NCBI RefSeq assembly: GCF_001613465.1
Contig: NZ_BDCK01000017.1
Coordinates: 248,001-312,000 of the forward strand
From: Nocardia niwae NBRC 108934 = DSM 45340
Lineage (GTDB): Bacteria > Actinomycetota > Actinomycetes > Mycobacteriales > Mycobacteriaceae
Length of the DNA: 64,000 nucleotides
Direction of reading: 5' to 3'
Position numbers and translations under genes: made by a program. The stretch's first letter is position 1; every line of letters starts with the position of its first letter. Under the pieces are notes generated by a model, which was not told the DNA's origin, did no database searches, and worked only from the letters and a program-made list of their open reading frames with translations. This document shows, in pieces, positions 35,767-46,908 of this stretch.

Positions 35767-37923
35767 ATGTCCAGTTCCGCACTCGATGAAAGGGTCTCGG
35801 CACAGGCCGAGCCCGAGCGGCCGCGGCGGGGCACGAGTGTCCCGAGCGGGGTTCTCGACCCCAAGATGCTGCTGACCTCGCTACCGAACGCGGTTCGCAA
35901 GCTCGACCCGCGCACCCTGTGGCGCAACCCGGTGATGCTGATCGTCGAACTCGGCGCGGTGTGGTCGACCGTTCTCGCACTGGCGGACCCGAGCTTCTTC
36001 GCCTGGGCGATCGTCGTGTGGCTGTGGCTCACGGTGATCTTCGCGAACCTGGCCGAGGCCGTCGCGGAGGGACGCGGCAAGGCGCAGGCCGACACGCTGC
36101 GCAAGGCGAAGACCGACACCGTCGCGCGGCGGCTGGTGGAGTGGTCGCCGGGCGCGCGGGTGGTCGAGGAACGCGTCGCCGCCCCGGATCTGCGCCGCGG
36201 TGATCACGTCGTGGTCGAGGCCGGGCAGGTGATCCCGGGCGACGGCGACGTCGTGGAAGGCATCGCGTCGGTCGACGAGTCGGCGATCACCGGTGAATCC
36301 GCGCCAGTGATCCGCGAGTCCGGCGGTGACCGGTCGGCGGTGACCGGCGGCACCACCGTGTTGTCGGACCGGATCGTCGTGCGGATCACCCAGGAGCCGG
36401 GCCGCAGCTTCATCGACAAGATGATCGCGCTGGTGGAGGGCGCGAGCAGGCAGAAGACCCCGAACGAGATCGCGCTGAACATCCTGCTGGCGGCGCTGAC
36501 GATCATCTTCGTCTTCGCGGTCGCCACGCTGCAGCCGATGGCGATCTTCAGCAAGGCGAACAACCCGGGCGTGCCGGACACCTCGGCGCTGGACGTGCAC
36601 GGCGTCACCGGCATCGTGCTGGTCTCGCTGCTGGTGTGCCTGATCCCCACCACCATCGGCGCGCTGCTGTCGGCGATCGGCATCGCGGGCATGGATCGTC
36701 TGGTGCAGCGCAATGTGCTGGCCATGTCGGGCCGGGCCGTCGAGGCCGCCGGTGACGTGAACACCCTGCTACTGGACAAGACCGGCACCATCACGCTCGG
36801 CAACCGCCAGGCGGCGGACTTCGTCCCGGTTCCCGGGGTGAGCAAGGCGGAACTGGCCGACGCCGCGCAGCTTTCCAGCCTGGCCGACGAGACGCCGGAG
36901 GGCCGGTCCATCGTGGTCTACGCCAAACAGGCCTACGGTCTGCGGGAACGGACGCCCGGCGAGTTGAGTCACGCGCGGTGGGTGGAGTTCACCGCGCAGA
37001 CCCGGATGTCCGGCGTCGACGTCGAGGAGCGCCTGTTACGCAAGGGCGCGGCGAGCGCGGTCACCGAATGGGTGCGGTCGCAGGGCGGTTCGGTGCCCGC
37101 CGAGCTCGGAGCGACCGTCGACGGCATCTCCGCCGCGGGCGGCACGCCCTTGGTCGTCGGCCAGGTCGACGGCGGTGACGCCCGGGTGCTCGGCGTGATC
37201 CACCTCAAGGACGTGGTGAAGCAGGGCCTGCGGGAGCGGTTCGACGAGATGCGCAGCATGGGCATCCGCACGGTGATGATCACCGGCGACAACCCGTTGA
37301 CCGCCGAGGCGATCGCGGACGAAGCGGGCGTCGACGACTTCCTCGCCGAGGCGACGCCGGAGGACAAGCTGGCGCTGATCAAGCGGGAGCAGGAGGGCGG
37401 ACGGCTGGTCGCGATGACCGGCGACGGCACCAACGACGCGCCCGCGCTCGCACAGGCCGACGTGGGCGTCGCGATGAACACCGGTACGTCGGCCGCCAAA
37501 GAGGCGGGCAACATGGTCGATCTGGATTCCGATCCGACCAAATTGATCGAGATCGTGGAGATCGGCAAGCAGTTGCTGATCACTCGCGGGGCGCTGACGA
37601 CGTTCTCCATCGCCAACGACATCGCCAAATACTTCGCGATCATTCCCGCGCTGTTCGTGACGCTGTTCCCCGGCCTGGACCTGCTGAACGTCATGCGACT
37701 GTCCAGCCCGCAGTCGGCGATCCTGTCCGCGGTCATCTTCAACGCCCTCGTCATCGTCGCGCTGATCCCGTTGGCCCTGCGCGGCGTGCGCTATCGGCCG
37801 TCGAACGCGTCGAAGTTGCTCAGCCGCAATCTGACCGTGTACGGACTGGGCGGCGTCGTCGCGCCGTTCCTCGGCATAAAACTCATCGACCTCGTGGTCC
37901 AGTTCCTCCCCGGGATGTCCTGA
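35767..37923 (+). CDS. kdpB: KdpB, P-type ATPase catalytic subunit
   Basis: 718-residue P-type ATPase that energises potassium uptake. Motifs in order: actuator-domain [10 protein letters not shown], membrane [10 protein letters not shown], phosphorylation site DKTGTIT (Asp near residue 338), nucleotide-binding KGAASAV, then [15 protein letters not shown] and hinge [20 protein letters not shown]. The N-terminal extension of about 40 residues (up to [20 protein letters not shown]) is disordered in its first half. It is coupled to kdpA and kdpC by one-base spacings. Confidence 0.97.
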   Translation: MSSSALDERVSAQAEPERPRRGTSVPSGVLDPKMLLTSLPNAVRKLDPRTLWRNPVMLIVELGAVWSTVLALADPSFFAWAIVVWLWLTVIFANLAEAVAEGRGKAQADTLRKAKTDTVARRLVEWSPGARVVEERVAAPDLRRGDHVVVEAGQVIPGDGDVVEGIASVDESAITGESAPVIRESGGDRSAVTGGTTVLSDRIVVRITQEPGRSFIDKMIALVEGASRQKTPNEIALNILLAALTIIFVFAVATLQPMAIFSKANNPGVPDTSALDVHGVTGIVLVSLLVCLIPTTIGALLSAIGIAGMDRLVQRNVLAMSGRAVEAAGDVNTLLLDKTGTITLGNRQAADFVPVPGVSKAELADAAQLSSLADETPEGRSIVVYAKQAYGLRERTPGELSHARWVEFTAQTRMSGVDVEERLLRKGAASAVTEWVRSQGGSVPAELGATVDGISAAGGTPLVVGQVDGGDARVLGVIHLKDVVKQGLRERFDEMRSMGIRTVMITGDNPLTAEAIADEAGVDDFLAEATPEDKLALIKREQEGGRLVAMTGDGTNDAPALAQADVGVAMNTGTSAAKEAGNMVDLDSDPTKLIEIVEIGKQLLITRGALTTFSIANDIAKYFAIIPALFVTLFPGLDLLNVMRLSSPQSAILSAVIFNALVIVALIPLALRGVRYRPSNASKLLSRNLTVYGLGGVVAPFLGIKLIDLVVQFLPGMS

Positions 37924-37924
37924 T

Positions 37925-38794
37925 ATGCGCCTCTCAACCTGGCTCCGGCAGCATCTCGCCGCCCTGCGCGCACTGCTCGCGCTGACGGCGATCACCGGAA
38001 TCGTCTACCCGTCGGCCGTTTTCGCGGTGGCCCAGCTGCCCGGGCTGCACGAGAAAGCGGACGGGTCGCTGGCGGACGTCGGCGGAACCATCGTGGGGTC
38101 CAGCCTGATCGGGCAATCGTTCACCGACTCCGGCGGTGCGGCCCTGGTGCAGTACTTCCAGAGCCGTCCGTCCGCAGCGGGTGACGGCTACGACCCGATG
38201 TCCACCGCCGCGAGCAACCTGGGACCGGAGGACATCGTCGACACCCCGGCACGTGCGAGCCTGCTCACCACGGTGTGCGCCCGCAGCAAAGAGGTCGGCG
38301 ACCGTGAAAGCGTCGACGGGAGCCGTCCGTTCTGCACGAAAAATGGCGTGGGCGCGGTGCTCTCGGTGCTCGGACCACGCGACCCCGATGGGGACGTCAC
38401 GCATCCCACGCAGGTCGTCAGCGTGAACGAGGCGTGTCCGGCGCGGCCGTTCGTCGCGGCCTACCGCGGCGTCCGAGTGGACTGCGCCGAACCGGGACAG
38501 GACTATTCCGCCGGGCGAGTCGTCCCGATCCGGGGCGACGCGCCCGCCGATCCTGCGGTGCCCGCCGATGCCGTCACCGCGAGCGGGAGCGGACTGGATC
38601 CGAATATCTCGCCGGAGTACGCGGCCATCCAGGCGTCCCGTGTCGCCAGGGCGCGCGGGGTTTCCGAGGACCAGGTCCGCGCCCTGGTGGACGAGCACAC
38701 CAGCGGCCGGACGCTGGGATTCCTCGGTGAGCCGCGGGTGGACGTCCTCCAGGTGAATCTGGAGCTGGACCGCCGGTATCCCTACCGCGGTTGA
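37925..38794 (+). CDS. kdpC: KdpC with an unusual internal insertion
   Basis: KdpC subunit, single N-terminal membrane helix (LAALRALLALTAITGIVYPS) with an outer domain that assists K+ capture. It is 289 residues, whereas typical KdpC is about 190. The normal core is present on both sides: GTIVGSSLIGQSF, YFQSRPSAAGDGYDPMSTAA, SNLGP (97-101), then PADAVTASGSGLDPNISPEY (213-232), RVARARGVS and VNLELDRRYP. Between SNLGP and PADAV lie about 110 residues instead of the usual 30-40. The extra part carries Cys 118, 137, 171 and 187. The frame is continuous, so this is an insertion, not a frameshift. Confidence 0.9.
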   Translation: MRLSTWLRQHLAALRALLALTAITGIVYPSAVFAVAQLPGLHEKADGSLADVGGTIVGSSLIGQSFTDSGGAALVQYFQSRPSAAGDGYDPMSTAASNLGPEDIVDTPARASLLTTVCARSKEVGDRESVDGSRPFCTKNGVGAVLSVLGPRDPDGDVTHPTQVVSVNEACPARPFVAAYRGVRVDCAEPGQDYSAGRVVPIRGDAPADPAVPADAVTASGSGLDPNISPEYAAIQASRVARARGVSEDQVRALVDEHTSGRTLGFLGEPRVDVLQVNLELDRRYPYRG

Positions 38795-38828
38795 CTCGCG
38801 GGTCCTGACGTATGTCCGCCCGCGGCGA

Positions 38829-39455
38829 TCAGTGGCCGCGGGCGATCCAGTCGTCGAGGAAGGGTTTCTCCGCGCCGATAGTGGTGGAATCGCCGTGTCC
38901 GGTATGCACCTCGGTCTCCTCCGGGAGCGTCAGCAGGCGTTCGCGAATCGACTCGATGATCGTGCCGAAATCGGAGAACGAGCGACCGGTCGCGCCGGGC
39001 CCACCGGCGAACAACGTGTCACCGGTGAACACGACCTTCGCCGCGGGCAGATGCAGTGCGACCGATCCGGGGGAGTGGCCGGGTGTGTGCAGCACCTGGA
39101 TCTCGGTGTCGGCGACGGCGATTCGCTCACCGTCCGCGAGCGGCCGGTACTCGGCTCGCGGATGGGTCATGCGCCACAGCGGCTCGTCCCCGGGATGCAG
39201 CAGAATCGGTGCGCTCAGCCGCTCGGCGAGTTCGGGGGCGACCGTCACGTGATCGTTGTGCCCGTGGGTGCAGACGATCGCGCGGACCGTGCGCCCGGCG
39301 ACCGCCGCGACGATCGGGTCGGCGTCGTGGGCGGCGTCGATGACGACCACCTCGTCGTCGTCGCCGACCAGCCAGATGTTGTTGTCCACCGCCCAGGTGC
39401 CGCCGTCGAGACAGAATTCGCCGGAAGTGACGACGCGGTCGATGCGGACGGTCAC
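38829..39455 (-). CDS. Metallo-beta-lactamase-fold hydrolase linked to mscR
   Basis: 208-residue glyoxalase-II-like hydrolase. Metal ligands: [10 protein letters not shown] (HxHxDH), [25 protein letters not shown] and HTGHGDSTT. It starts at GTG 39455, overlapping the mscR stop by four bases. The same pair is found in mycobacteria (Rv2259-Rv2260). The likely job, inferred from context, is hydrolysis of the S-formylmycothiol made by MscR, but direct thioesterase activity is not visible in sequence. Confidence 0.85.
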   Translation of the reverse strand: MTVRIDRVVTSGEFCLDGGTWAVDNNIWLVGDDDEVVVIDAAHDADPIVAAVAGRTVRAIVCTHGHNDHVTVAPELAERLSAPILLHPGDEPLWRMTHPRAEYRPLADGERIAVADTEIQVLHTPGHSPGSVALHLPAAKVVFTGDTLFAGGPGATGRSFSDFGTIIESIRERLLTLPEETEVHTGHGDSTTIGAEKPFLDDWIARGH

Positions 39456-40537
39456 CAGACCACCACCGAGCGCAGCACGTCACCGGTGTGCATCTTGGCG
39501 AAGGCTTGCTCCACCTGGTCGAGCCCGATGCGTTCGGTGACGAAACGGTCCAGCGGCAGCCGTCCCTGGCGGTGCAGGTCGATCAGGGTGGGGAAGTCGC
39601 GTTCCGGCAGACAGTCGCCGTACCAGGAGGATTTCAACGCACCGCCGCGGGAGAACAGGTCCAGCAGCGGCATCTCGATGGTCATCTCCGGGGTCGGCAC
39701 GCCGACGAGAACCACCGTGCCGGCCAGGTCGCGGCCGTAGAACGCCTGCTTCCAGGTCTCCGGCCGGCCGACAGCGTCGATGACGACGTCGGCGCCCCAC
39801 CCGTCGGTGTACTCCTGGATCTTCTCGGCCACGTCCTCGGTGGTGGCGTCGACCGTGTGGGTGGCGCCGAAATCGCCGGCCCAGCGCAGTTTCCGGGCGT
39901 CGCGGTCCACCGCGATGATGGTTTTCGCCCCGGCCAGCCGGGCCCCGGCGATCGCCGCGTCCCCGACGCCGCCGCAGCCGATCACCGCGACGCTGTCGCC
40001 GATCGAGACGTTGCCGGTGTGCAGTGCCGCGCCGATGCCCGCCATCACGCCGCAGCCGAGCAGGCCCGCCACCGCGGGGTCGGCGGCCGGATCCACCTTG
40101 GTGCACTGGCCCTCGTGTACGAGGGTCTTGTCGACGAACGCACCGATGCCCAGCGCGGGGGCCAGCTCGGTGCCGTCGGCGAGTGTCATCTTCGCGCTCG
40201 CGTTGCGGCTGTCGAAGCAGTACCAGGGACGGCCCCGTTTGCACGCCCGGCACTCGCCGCAGACCGCGCGCCAGTTGAGGATTACGTAGTCACCCTTCGC
40301 CACGTGGGTGACCGCGGCGCCGACGGTTTCCACCACCCCGGCGGCCTCGTGGCCGAGCAGGAACGGGAAGTCGTCGGTGATCCCGCCTTCGCGATAGTGC
40401 AGATCGGTGTGGCAGACGCCGCACGCCTGCACCCGTACCACCACGTCGTGCGGGCCCGGGTCCGGGATGACGATCTCCGTGATCTCCACCGGTGCGCCTT
40501 TGCTGCGGGCCACGACCCCGCGGACGGTTTCCGACAC
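39452..40537 (-). CDS. mscR: Mycothiol-dependent formaldehyde dehydrogenase / S-nitrosomycothiol reductase
   Basis: Zinc-dependent class III-type alcohol dehydrogenase using mycothiol: oxidises S-hydroxymethylmycothiol and reduces nitrosomycothiol. The 361-residue length equals the mycobacterial enzyme. Catalytic zinc ligands are CGVCHTD and [11 protein letters not shown]; structural zinc is in [15 protein letters not shown]; the NAD fold is [21 protein letters not shown] then [12 protein letters not shown] 40537 with GGAGG five bases upstream is preferred to a longer frame. Its presence implies a mycothiol-making actinobacterium. Confidence 0.92.
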   Translation of the reverse strand: MSETVRGVVARSKGAPVEITEIVIPDPGPHDVVVRVQACGVCHTDLHYREGGITDDFPFLLGHEAAGVVETVGAAVTHVAKGDYVILNWRAVCGECRACKRGRPWYCFDSRNASAKMTLADGTELAPALGIGAFVDKTLVHEGQCTKVDPAADPAVAGLLGCGVMAGIGAALHTGNVSIGDSVAVIGCGGVGDAAIAGARLAGAKTIIAVDRDARKLRWAGDFGATHTVDATTEDVAEKIQEYTDGWGADVVIDAVGRPETWKQAFYGRDLAGTVVLVGVPTPEMTIEMPLLDLFSRGGALKSSWYGDCLPERDFPTLIDLHRQGRLPLDRFVTERIGLDQVEQAFAKMHTGDVLRSVVVW

Positions 40538-40685
40538 CTGTGCCTCCTGAGCGAGTTCGTCGGGACGCGGGTCCGGCCGCTCGGCGGCCCCGCCACTGAA
40601 CACCTGTCCATACAGCTGTTCCCGGAGGGAACACTACCGCTGGAAAGCGTCGAGGCGGGCTTTTCGAGACGGAATCAGCTCCGGG

Positions 40686-40734
40686 TTGACATTCCACTTT
40701 GGAGGGTTATGATGGATTCATATTCCACTATGGA
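40686..40734 (+). promoter_or_regulatory. Promoter with paired operator-like repeats before DUF1707 gene
   Basis: TTGACA at 40686-40691 and TATGAT at 40708-40713 with 16-base spacing form a near-consensus vegetative promoter. A near-palindrome TCCACTTTGGA (40693-40703) lies in the spacer, and TCCACTATGGA (40724-40734) lies just past the expected start site. The two repeats are 31 bases apart, about three helical turns, so a repressor dimer pair could close the promoter. Confidence 0.7.
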
Positions 40735-40761
40735 GTGTGGAACTCGTCGATAGGACCAGGC

Positions 40762-41187
40762 ATGGACATCTCCACCGGCACCCGCGCCTCGACTGCCGAA
40801 CGCGACATCGTGGTGCGCCTGCTCGGCAGGCACATGGCAGACGGGCGGCTCGACCTGCCCGAATACGACCAGCGCGTCGCCCAGGTGTACGCCACCACCG
40901 ACCGCGAGGACCTGCGCGCGGTGCTGTCGGATCTGCCCGAACTCGGCAAGGACGCGGCCACCCCGGCGGCCACGCGCCCGCGCTTCCCGATCTGGCAGCG
41001 CATCGAAGGCAGCACTTGGCTCGGCGTGAGCCTGCTGGTGCTCGTCATCTGGGGTGCGATCTCACTGAGCGTCGGCGCCTTCACCTACTTCTGGCCGATC
41101 TGGGTGATCGGCCCGTGGGGCGCCGTGCTCGCGTTCCGCATGGTGGCCGGCTTCGAGAACGGCCGTTTCACCCAGCGCGTGAGCTGA
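40762..41187 (+). CDS. DUF1707 domain two-helix membrane protein
   Basis: 141 residues. The N-terminal DUF1707 domain (STAERDIVVRLLGRHMADGR, LPEYDQRVAQVYATTDREDL, RAVLSDLPEL) is followed by two membrane helices (WLGVSLLVLVIWGAISLSVG and FWPIWVIGPWGAVLAFRMV). The domain is common in actinobacteria and its function is unknown. ATG 40762 is the only sensible start. It is divergent from mscR and has a strong, apparently regulated promoter; a hairpin terminator follows 13 bases after its stop. Confidence 0.8.
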   Translation: MDISTGTRASTAERDIVVRLLGRHMADGRLDLPEYDQRVAQVYATTDREDLRAVLSDLPELGKDAATPAATRPRFPIWQRIEGSTWLGVSLLVLVIWGAISLSVGAFTYFWPIWVIGPWGAVLAFRMVAGFENGRFTQRVS

Positions 41188-41199
41188 GCTTGCTTTCGC

Positions 41200-41233
41200 G
41201 GCGCTGTCATCCGGGGTATCGGGTGGCAGCGCC
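41200..41233 (+). terminator. Hairpin terminator after DUF1707 gene
   Basis: GGCGCTGTCATCC (41200-41212) pairs with GGGTGGCAGCGCC (41221-41233) over 13 positions with two G-U pairs and an 8-base loop. The G-U pairs favour the plus-strand transcript. It lies between convergent genes. Confidence 0.6.
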
Positions 41234-41244
41234 GTTCGCGTTTC

Positions 41245-42864
41245 CTACCGGCCGCGCCGGGACGACTCGTGCGACGGGAACGAGGTTTCGTACCGTGATC
41301 CCTGATCGCCGCGATGGCGACGGCCGGGCGGCGGTTGGTCGTAGGTCCGTTCCGGGGCTCGGTCGGACAGGTCGTCGCGATGGGGGGACGCGGGCCGCTC
41401 TCGCCGACGGGCCCCGGGCTCGAAGTCCGTCGGTGCGTTCTGTCGGCGCCCCATCTGCCGATCCGTGCGCGGCCGACGGGCATCCGCGTCGCCGAACTCG
41501 TCCGGCTGTCCGCCGACATGGCGCGGGTCGTCGGCGGGATCTTGATGCCTGCGTCTCGGCAGATCGGGACGGCCCGGCGTAGGACCGGCGAGCGGATCCG
41601 CCCCGCCGGTTCGCGGGAATCGCTTGCCCTTGCGCGCGGATTCGGGATCGTCGCGGTGGCGCCGCGCGGCCGGAGCGTAGTCGTCGGACGAGGGATTCCG
41701 CCGTCCGGCGGCCAGGGAATCGTCACCGGGAACTCGCCGGGACGGCGACTGCGGATCGGCGGCTCTGCGTTGGGTGGCGCCCCGATCGCCCCGCTCAGGG
41801 GATCGTGTGGCGGGTCCGCCACGGCGGGGCCGGGCGTCCACGTTATCGGCGGACGCGCGCGAGGTCCCGCCGCTGGACTCCTCGCGGGGCGGCTTCCGGG
41901 GGGAACCGCTCCCACGGGGCGGCCGCGGGGGACGCCCTGGCCGGAGCACGGGCAGTTCGCGGGTGTCCTGTGTGGCGCTGACGCCCTTCTCCCGATACGC
42001 CGCCGGAATGTCGTGGGCGCGCAGCCATGCGCCGGGATCGTGCCGGGCACCGGCGTCCAGCCAGGGGATGGTCTCCTCGAGCAGATCGAGGAGGTCGCCG
42101 GGTCCGTCGCCGAGGGCTGCCCGGACGGCGGGAAAGGTGTCGGGCTGGAAGGTCCACTTCCATTCGGATCGTGGCGGCGCGCCACTGTGCCCCCGGCCGT
42201 GCACGACGAGGTCGCCGGAGCGGGAGATCTTGGCCCGCACCGTCCGCCTGCTCGATTCGATGACGAGTTCGCCCGTCTCGGTGCGGGTCACCTGTTCCAT
42301 CTCGTCGTAGTCGTCGAGCTCGTCGGGGTCGGTGTCGTCGGCTGGGTCGACGCGGCGCATCCATTTCGTCATCGCGCCCAGCGGGAGCAGCGATTGCCCT
42401 TCGTCCGAGGTACCGGCGCGGGTGATCCGCAATGTCCGCGCAATCCCGGTGACGAAAGCACCGCGCCCCGCTTCCGGCTGGTCGTCGTCCTCCGGGGCGG
42501 CCATGGGCGCCGACCGCGCCGAGGCGGCGCTGTGCGCGGCGCGCCGGTCCGTGCCGTACGCCGGGTCGGCCGAGCGCCCGGCTCGACCGCGAAAATTCCC
42601 AGAACTGGGAGTTTCGTCCTCCGGGGGGTCGTCCCACGGCGAGTCCGCGTCATGCTCCAGCGCCCGCAGCTTGATCTCGAACCACGCCGCGGCCAGGGCG
42701 CCGACACCGAGCGCGACCGCTACCGCCACCTCCACCCGCACATCGCTGAGTAGCGCGCTCTTGCTGCGCTCACAGGCATGCAGGAACACCAGGCTGCCGA
42801 GTACCAGCCCCGTGATCCGGGCAAGGCGGAACCGCGTGCTTGTCCCTGGCGAAGGGGCCGACAT
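41245..42864 (-). CDS. Large membrane-anchored protein with disordered tail, unknown function
   Basis: 539 residues. Two hydrophobic segments near the N-terminus ([15 protein letters not shown] and [19 protein letters not shown]) are followed by an acidic linker. A compact region about residues 140-310 follows: GMVTKW-like core, [57 protein letters not shown]. The last 220 residues are Arg/Asp/Pro/Ser-rich and surely disordered. Much of that tail could be mistaken for a shadow frame, but the frame is continuous from ATG 42864 and no better gene covers it. It lies head-to-head with smc, 432 bases apart. No family recognised. Confidence 0.68.
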   Translation of the reverse strand: MSAPSPGTSTRFRLARITGLVLGSLVFLHACERSKSALLSDVRVEVAVAVALGVGALAAAWFEIKLRALEHDADSPWDDPPEDETPSSGNFRGRAGRSADPAYGTDRRAAHSAASARSAPMAAPEDDDQPEAGRGAFVTGIARTLRITRAGTSDEGQSLLPLGAMTKWMRRVDPADDTDPDELDDYDEMEQVTRTETGELVIESSRRTVRAKISRSGDLVVHGRGHSGAPPRSEWKWTFQPDTFPAVRAALGDGPGDLLDLLEETIPWLDAGARHDPGAWLRAHDIPAAYREKGVSATQDTRELPVLRPGRPPRPPRGSGSPRKPPREESSGGTSRASADNVDARPRRGGPATRSPERGDRGATQRRAADPQSPSRRVPGDDSLAAGRRNPSSDDYAPAARRHRDDPESARKGKRFPRTGGADPLAGPTPGRPDLPRRRHQDPADDPRHVGGQPDEFGDADARRPRTDRQMGRRQNAPTDFEPGARRRERPASPHRDDLSDRAPERTYDQPPPGRRHRGDQGSRYETSFPSHESSRRGR

Positions 42865-43296
42865 CGTGGTGCGCTCCCGAACGTTCCGCTGGCGAATCAG
42901 AGGGATCGTATGTGGCCGGGGCGCGCGACGTCAGTGCCAGTTCGAGACCGTCCCGAATCGGCGGACTCGAGGGCCGCGAGCGCGTCGCCGATCGACCGAG
43001 TGCGCGAGCGGCTTCCCGCACGGCGGCGCGTCCTCCGGCCGGATTCGCAAAACCGGTGCCGCCCGGTGCGACCGCCGCTGCGGGGAGCCGGATCGGCAAA
43101 CCTCGGGCACATCAAAATGCGCGCGAACCGGCGGCGAGTCGATAACCTACGGATGTCGCCGAACCGCCCCTCGGCCGCATGCGCCGTCGGGGCCGGGAAG
43201 CGCCCGGCACGCGACGGATACCATGACTGGTCGCCGGATGCGTTGTCTCGACCACGCAGAACGCCGACCGGGCAGAACACGGAAAGGTCGTCGAAC
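42865..43296. other. Intergenic region upstream of smc
   Basis: 432 bases between divergent genes. Frames through it are Arg-rich and look like chance. GGAAAGG at 43281-43287 is the smc ribosome site. I see no conserved small gene; in M. tuberculosis acyP occupies this position. Confidence 0.4.
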
Positions 43297-46200
43297 TTGC
43301 ACCTGAAGAGCCTGACGCTGAAGGGCTTCAAATCCTTCGCGTCCGCGACGACGCTGCGGTTGGAGCCCGGCATCACGTGTGTGGTCGGTCCGAACGGATC
43401 GGGCAAGTCGAACGTCGTCGACGCGCTCACCTGGGTGATGGGCGAGCAGGGTGCGAAGGCGCTGCGGGGCGGCAAGATGCAGGATGTGATCTTCGCGGGC
43501 ACGGCGGGCCGCGCACCGCTCGGCCGCGCCGAGGTCACGCTGACCATCGACAATTCCGATGGCGCGCTGCCGATCGACTACGCCGAGGTGTCCATCACCC
43601 GGCGCATGTTCCGCGACGGCGCGGGCGAATACGAGATCAACGGCAACTCCTGCCGCTTGATGGACGTGCAGGAACTGCTCAGCGACTCCGGCATCGGCCG
43701 GGAGATGCACGTCATCGTCGGGCAGGGCCAGTTGTCGGCCATCCTCGAGTCCCGCCCGGAGGATCGGCGCGCGTTCGTCGAGGAGGCCGCCGGTGTGCTC
43801 AAGCATCGCAAACGCAAGGAGAAGGCGGTCCGCAAGCTGGAGGCCATGCAGGCCAACCTGGCCCGGCTGACCGACCTCACCACCGAATTGCGCCGCCAGC
43901 TCAAACCGCTGGGCAGGCAGGCCGAAGTGGCCCGCAGGGCACAGACCGTCCAGGCCGATCTGCGCGACGCCCGGCTGCGCCTGGCCGCCGACGACCTGGT
44001 CACCCGCCGCGCGGAGCTGGCGAGCCAGCAGAGCAAGGAGGCGTACGCGCGCGAGCAGCAGATCACCGTGCAGACCGAGCTGGACGCGGCCAACGCGGCG
44101 CTGGCGCAGCAGGAGTTCCAGCTGTCGCGGCTGACGCCGAGCGCCGAGGCCGCCGCCCAGATCTGGTTCCAGCTCTCCGCGCTGGCCGAGCGGGTCAACG
44201 CGACCATCCGCATCGCGGGCGACCGCGCGCGGCACCTGGACGCCGCCGCTCCGGTCAGCACCGGCCGCGATCCCGAACAGCTCGAGGCCGAGGCCGACCG
44301 CGTCGAGGCCGAGGAGGCCGAGCTGCGCGAGGCGGTCGAGATGGCCGCCGAGACCCTGGAAGCGGCCAGGGACCAACTGGCCGAACGCGAACACGCCGCC
44401 AAGGCCGCCGAACAGGCGCACCTGGCCGCCGTGCGGGCGATCGCCGACCGGCGCGAGGGCGTGGCCCGGTTGTCCGGCAAGGTCGATACGCTGCGGGCCA
44501 GGGCGCAGTCGGTGGACGCGGAGATCGCGCGCCTGTCGGTCGCCATCGCCGACGCTCGCCACAGAGGCGAGGCGGCGCAGGCCGAATTCGACACGGTGCA
44601 GGACGAACTCACCGAACTCGACGCGGGCGAGGCGGGGCTGGACGCCCAGCACGAGCACGCCGTGCAGGCCCTGGAACTGGCCGATCAGCGTGTCACCGAA
44701 CTGCGCGAGCAGGACCGCGACGCGAGCAAACGAGTCGCGTCACTTGGTGCGCGGATCGAGGCGCTGGGGATGAACCTGGCCCGCCGCGACGGTGTCGCCT
44801 GGCTGGTGGAGCACCGCGAACAAGGATTGCTCGGACCGCTGTCGGGCCTGCTGCGCGTGCACGCGGGCTTCGAGGCGGCGGTCGCGGCGGCACTGGGCCC
44901 CCTGGCCGACGCCGTCGCCGCCGACACCGGCGAGTCCGCGCACGCCGCGATCCAAGCGCTCAAGGACGCCGACGGTGGCCGCGCCGCCGTTGTCTTCGGT
45001 ATCGCCGGCGCCGAGCCGCCGAAGTCGGGCGCCTTGCCCGGCGGCGCCCGCCTGCTGGTGGACGTGGTCGAGTGCCCCGACACGGTGCGCGGCGCGATCG
45101 CGGCGCTGACCGCGGGAATCGCGGTGGCCGACGATCTGCCGTCCGCCCGCGCGCTGGTCGCGGCTCGGCCCGAGCTGCGCGTGGTCACCCGTGACGGCGA
45201 CCTCGCCGGACACGGCTGGCTGCTGGGTGGTTCCGATCGCGCGCCCAGCCAGCTGGAGATCCAGGCCGACATCGATGCCGCCCGGGCCGACCTGGTCTCC
45301 GCGCAGCGGCGCGCCGAGGAACTCGAGGCGGCGCTGTCCGGCGCGCTCGAGGAGCAGTCCGACCGTAAGGACGCCGTCGACCAGGCGCTGCTCGCTCTGC
45401 ACGAATCCGATCAGGCGCTGGTCGCGATCTACGAACGTCTGGGCAGGCTCGGCCAGACCGCCCGTACCGCGCACGCGGAGAGCGAACGGCTGCTCGGCCA
45501 GCGCGACGACGCGGAGGCGAGCCGGGAAGAGGCGCTGGCCGCGCTGGCCGAACTGGAGGATCGCCTGCGGCACGCGGAACTCGAGCAGTCCGAGGTGGAC
45601 GCCGACGGTGCGGGCGCGGCGGGCACCGAATCCGCCGGACGCGCCCGCGAGGAGGCGGCGGCCGCGCTGGCCGAGGCACGCGCGATGGAGGTGGAGGCCA
45701 GGCTCGCCGTGCGCACCGCCGAGGAGCGCGCGGAATCCGTACGCGGCAAAGCGGACTCGCTCCGCCGTGCCGCGCGCGCCGAACGGGACAACCGGGCGCG
45801 GGCCGAACGCGCCCAGGCCGCGCGCAAGAAAGCGGCGGAGGTGGCCGCCGCGGTCGCCGAGTCCGGCGCGAAGATCGCCGCCGAGCTGGAGCGCGTCGTC
45901 GGTGAGGCGGGCGCGCGCCGCGACGAACTCGTGCGCAGGCGCTCGGAGTGCGCCGCACAGGTCGAGCAGGTGAAGGAGCGGGCGCGTGCGCTCACCGCGC
46001 AGCTGACCCAGCTCACCGACGCGGTGCACCGGGACGAAGTGGCCAAAGCCCAAGCCGCGCTGCGCATCGAGCAGCTGGAGGCGACCATCGCCGAGCAATT
46101 CGGCATCGCGTTGGACGACCTGATCGCCGAATACGGTCCGGACGTGCCGCTGCCGCCCTCGGCGCTGGAGATGCAGGAGTACGAGCAGGCCAAGGAGCGG

Positions 46201-46908
46201 GGCGAGCAGGTCAGCGAACCCGCTCCGATGCCATATGACCGGCAGACGCAGGAGCGTCGCGCCAAGCGCGCGGAGAAGGACCTCGCCACCCTGGGCAAGG
46301 TGAATCCGCTGGCGCTGGAGGAATTCGCGGCGCTGGAGGAACGCTACAACTTCCTGGCCACCCAGCTGGACGATGTCAAGAGCGCGCGCAAGGACCTCAT
46401 GGACGTCGTCGCCGAGGTCGACGCGCGCATCCTCCAGGTGTTCACCGAGGCATACGCCGACGTGGAGCGCGAGTTCGTCGAGGTGTTCGCGAAACTGTTC
46501 CCCGGCGGCGAGGGGAGGCTGCTGCTCACCGATCCCTCGGACATGCTCACCACCGGCATCGAGGTGGAGGCCCGCCCGCCGGGCAAGAAGGTCAAGCGGC
46601 TGTCGCTGCTGTCCGGCGGGGAGAAGTCGCTGACCGCGGTCGCGTTGCTGGTGGCCATCTTCCGCGCCCGGCCCTCGCCGTTCTACGTGATGGACGAGGT
46701 CGAGGCCGCGCTGGACGACACCAACCTGCGCCGCCTGATCGGCCTGTTCGAGCAGCTGCGGGAGAAGAGCCAGCTGATCGTCATCACCCATCAGAAGCCG
46801 ACGATGGAGATCGCCGACGCGCTCTACGGCGTCAGCATGCGCGGCGACGGCATCACCCAGGTGATCTCCCAGCGGCTGCGCGGGGAGAACCTGGCCCCGG
46901 TGGGCTGA
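43297..46908 (+). CDS. smc: Chromosome segregation protein SMC
   Basis: 1203-residue structural-maintenance-of-chromosomes ATPase, the core of the condensin-like complex. N-terminal [17 protein letters not shown] and Walker [15 protein letters not shown] (about 32-45); long coiled coils; hinge about residues 510-640 ([31 protein letters not shown]); second coil; C-terminal signature [19 protein letters not shown] (about 1103) and Walker [13 protein letters not shown]. The start is placed at TTG 43297 ([10 protein letters not shown]), because GGAAAGG lies nine bases upstream and the length then equals relatives; the longer in-frame extension is Arg-rich non-family sequence. ScpA/ScpB are not in the window. 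Confidence 0.95.
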   Translation: MHLKSLTLKGFKSFASATTLRLEPGITCVVGPNGSGKSNVVDALTWVMGEQGAKALRGGKMQDVIFAGTAGRAPLGRAEVTLTIDNSDGALPIDYAEVSITRRMFRDGAGEYEINGNSCRLMDVQELLSDSGIGREMHVIVGQGQLSAILESRPEDRRAFVEEAAGVLKHRKRKEKAVRKLEAMQANLARLTDLTTELRRQLKPLGRQAEVARRAQTVQADLRDARLRLAADDLVTRRAELASQQSKEAYAREQQITVQTELDAANAALAQQEFQLSRLTPSAEAAAQIWFQLSALAERVNATIRIAGDRARHLDAAAPVSTGRDPEQLEAEADRVEAEEAELREAVEMAAETLEAARDQLAEREHAAKAAEQAHLAAVRAIADRREGVARLSGKVDTLRARAQSVDAEIARLSVAIADARHRGEAAQAEFDTVQDELTELDAGEAGLDAQHEHAVQALELADQRVTELREQDRDASKRVASLGARIEALGMNLARRDGVAWLVEHREQGLLGPLSGLLRVHAGFEAAVAAALGPLADAVAADTGESAHAAIQALKDADGGRAAVVFGIAGAEPPKSGALPGGARLLVDVVECPDTVRGAIAALTAGIAVADDLPSARALVAARPELRVVTRDGDLAGHGWLLGGSDRAPSQLEIQADIDAARADLVSAQRRAEELEAALSGALEEQSDRKDAVDQALLALHESDQALVAIYERLGRLGQTARTAHAESERLLGQRDDAEASREEALAALAELEDRLRHAELEQSEVDADGAGAAGTESAGRAREEAAAALAEARAMEVEARLAVRTAEERAESVRGKADSLRRAARAERDNRARAERAQAARKKAAEVAAAVAESGAKIAAELERVVGEAGARRDELVRRRSECAAQVEQVKERARALTAQLTQLTDAVHRDEVAKAQAALRIEQLEATIAEQFGIALDDLIAEYGPDVPLPPSALEMQEYEQAKERGEQVSEPAPMPYDRQTQERRAKRAEKDLATLGKVNPLALEEFAALEERYNFLATQLDDVKSARKDLMDVVAEVDARILQVFTEAYADVEREFVEVFAKLFPGGEGRLLLTDPSDMLTTGIEVEARPPGKKVKRLSLLSGGEKSLTAVALLVAIFRARPSPFYVMDEVEAALDDTNLRRLIGLFEQLREKSQLIVITHQKPTMEIADALYGVSMRGDGITQVISQRLRGENLAPVG

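Noticed and set aside
33876..36119. A 747-codon minus-strand frame across kdpFA and part of kdpB
   Set aside because: The kdp genes are contiguous and complete on the plus strand; this frame is Arg/His/Gln-rich shadow.
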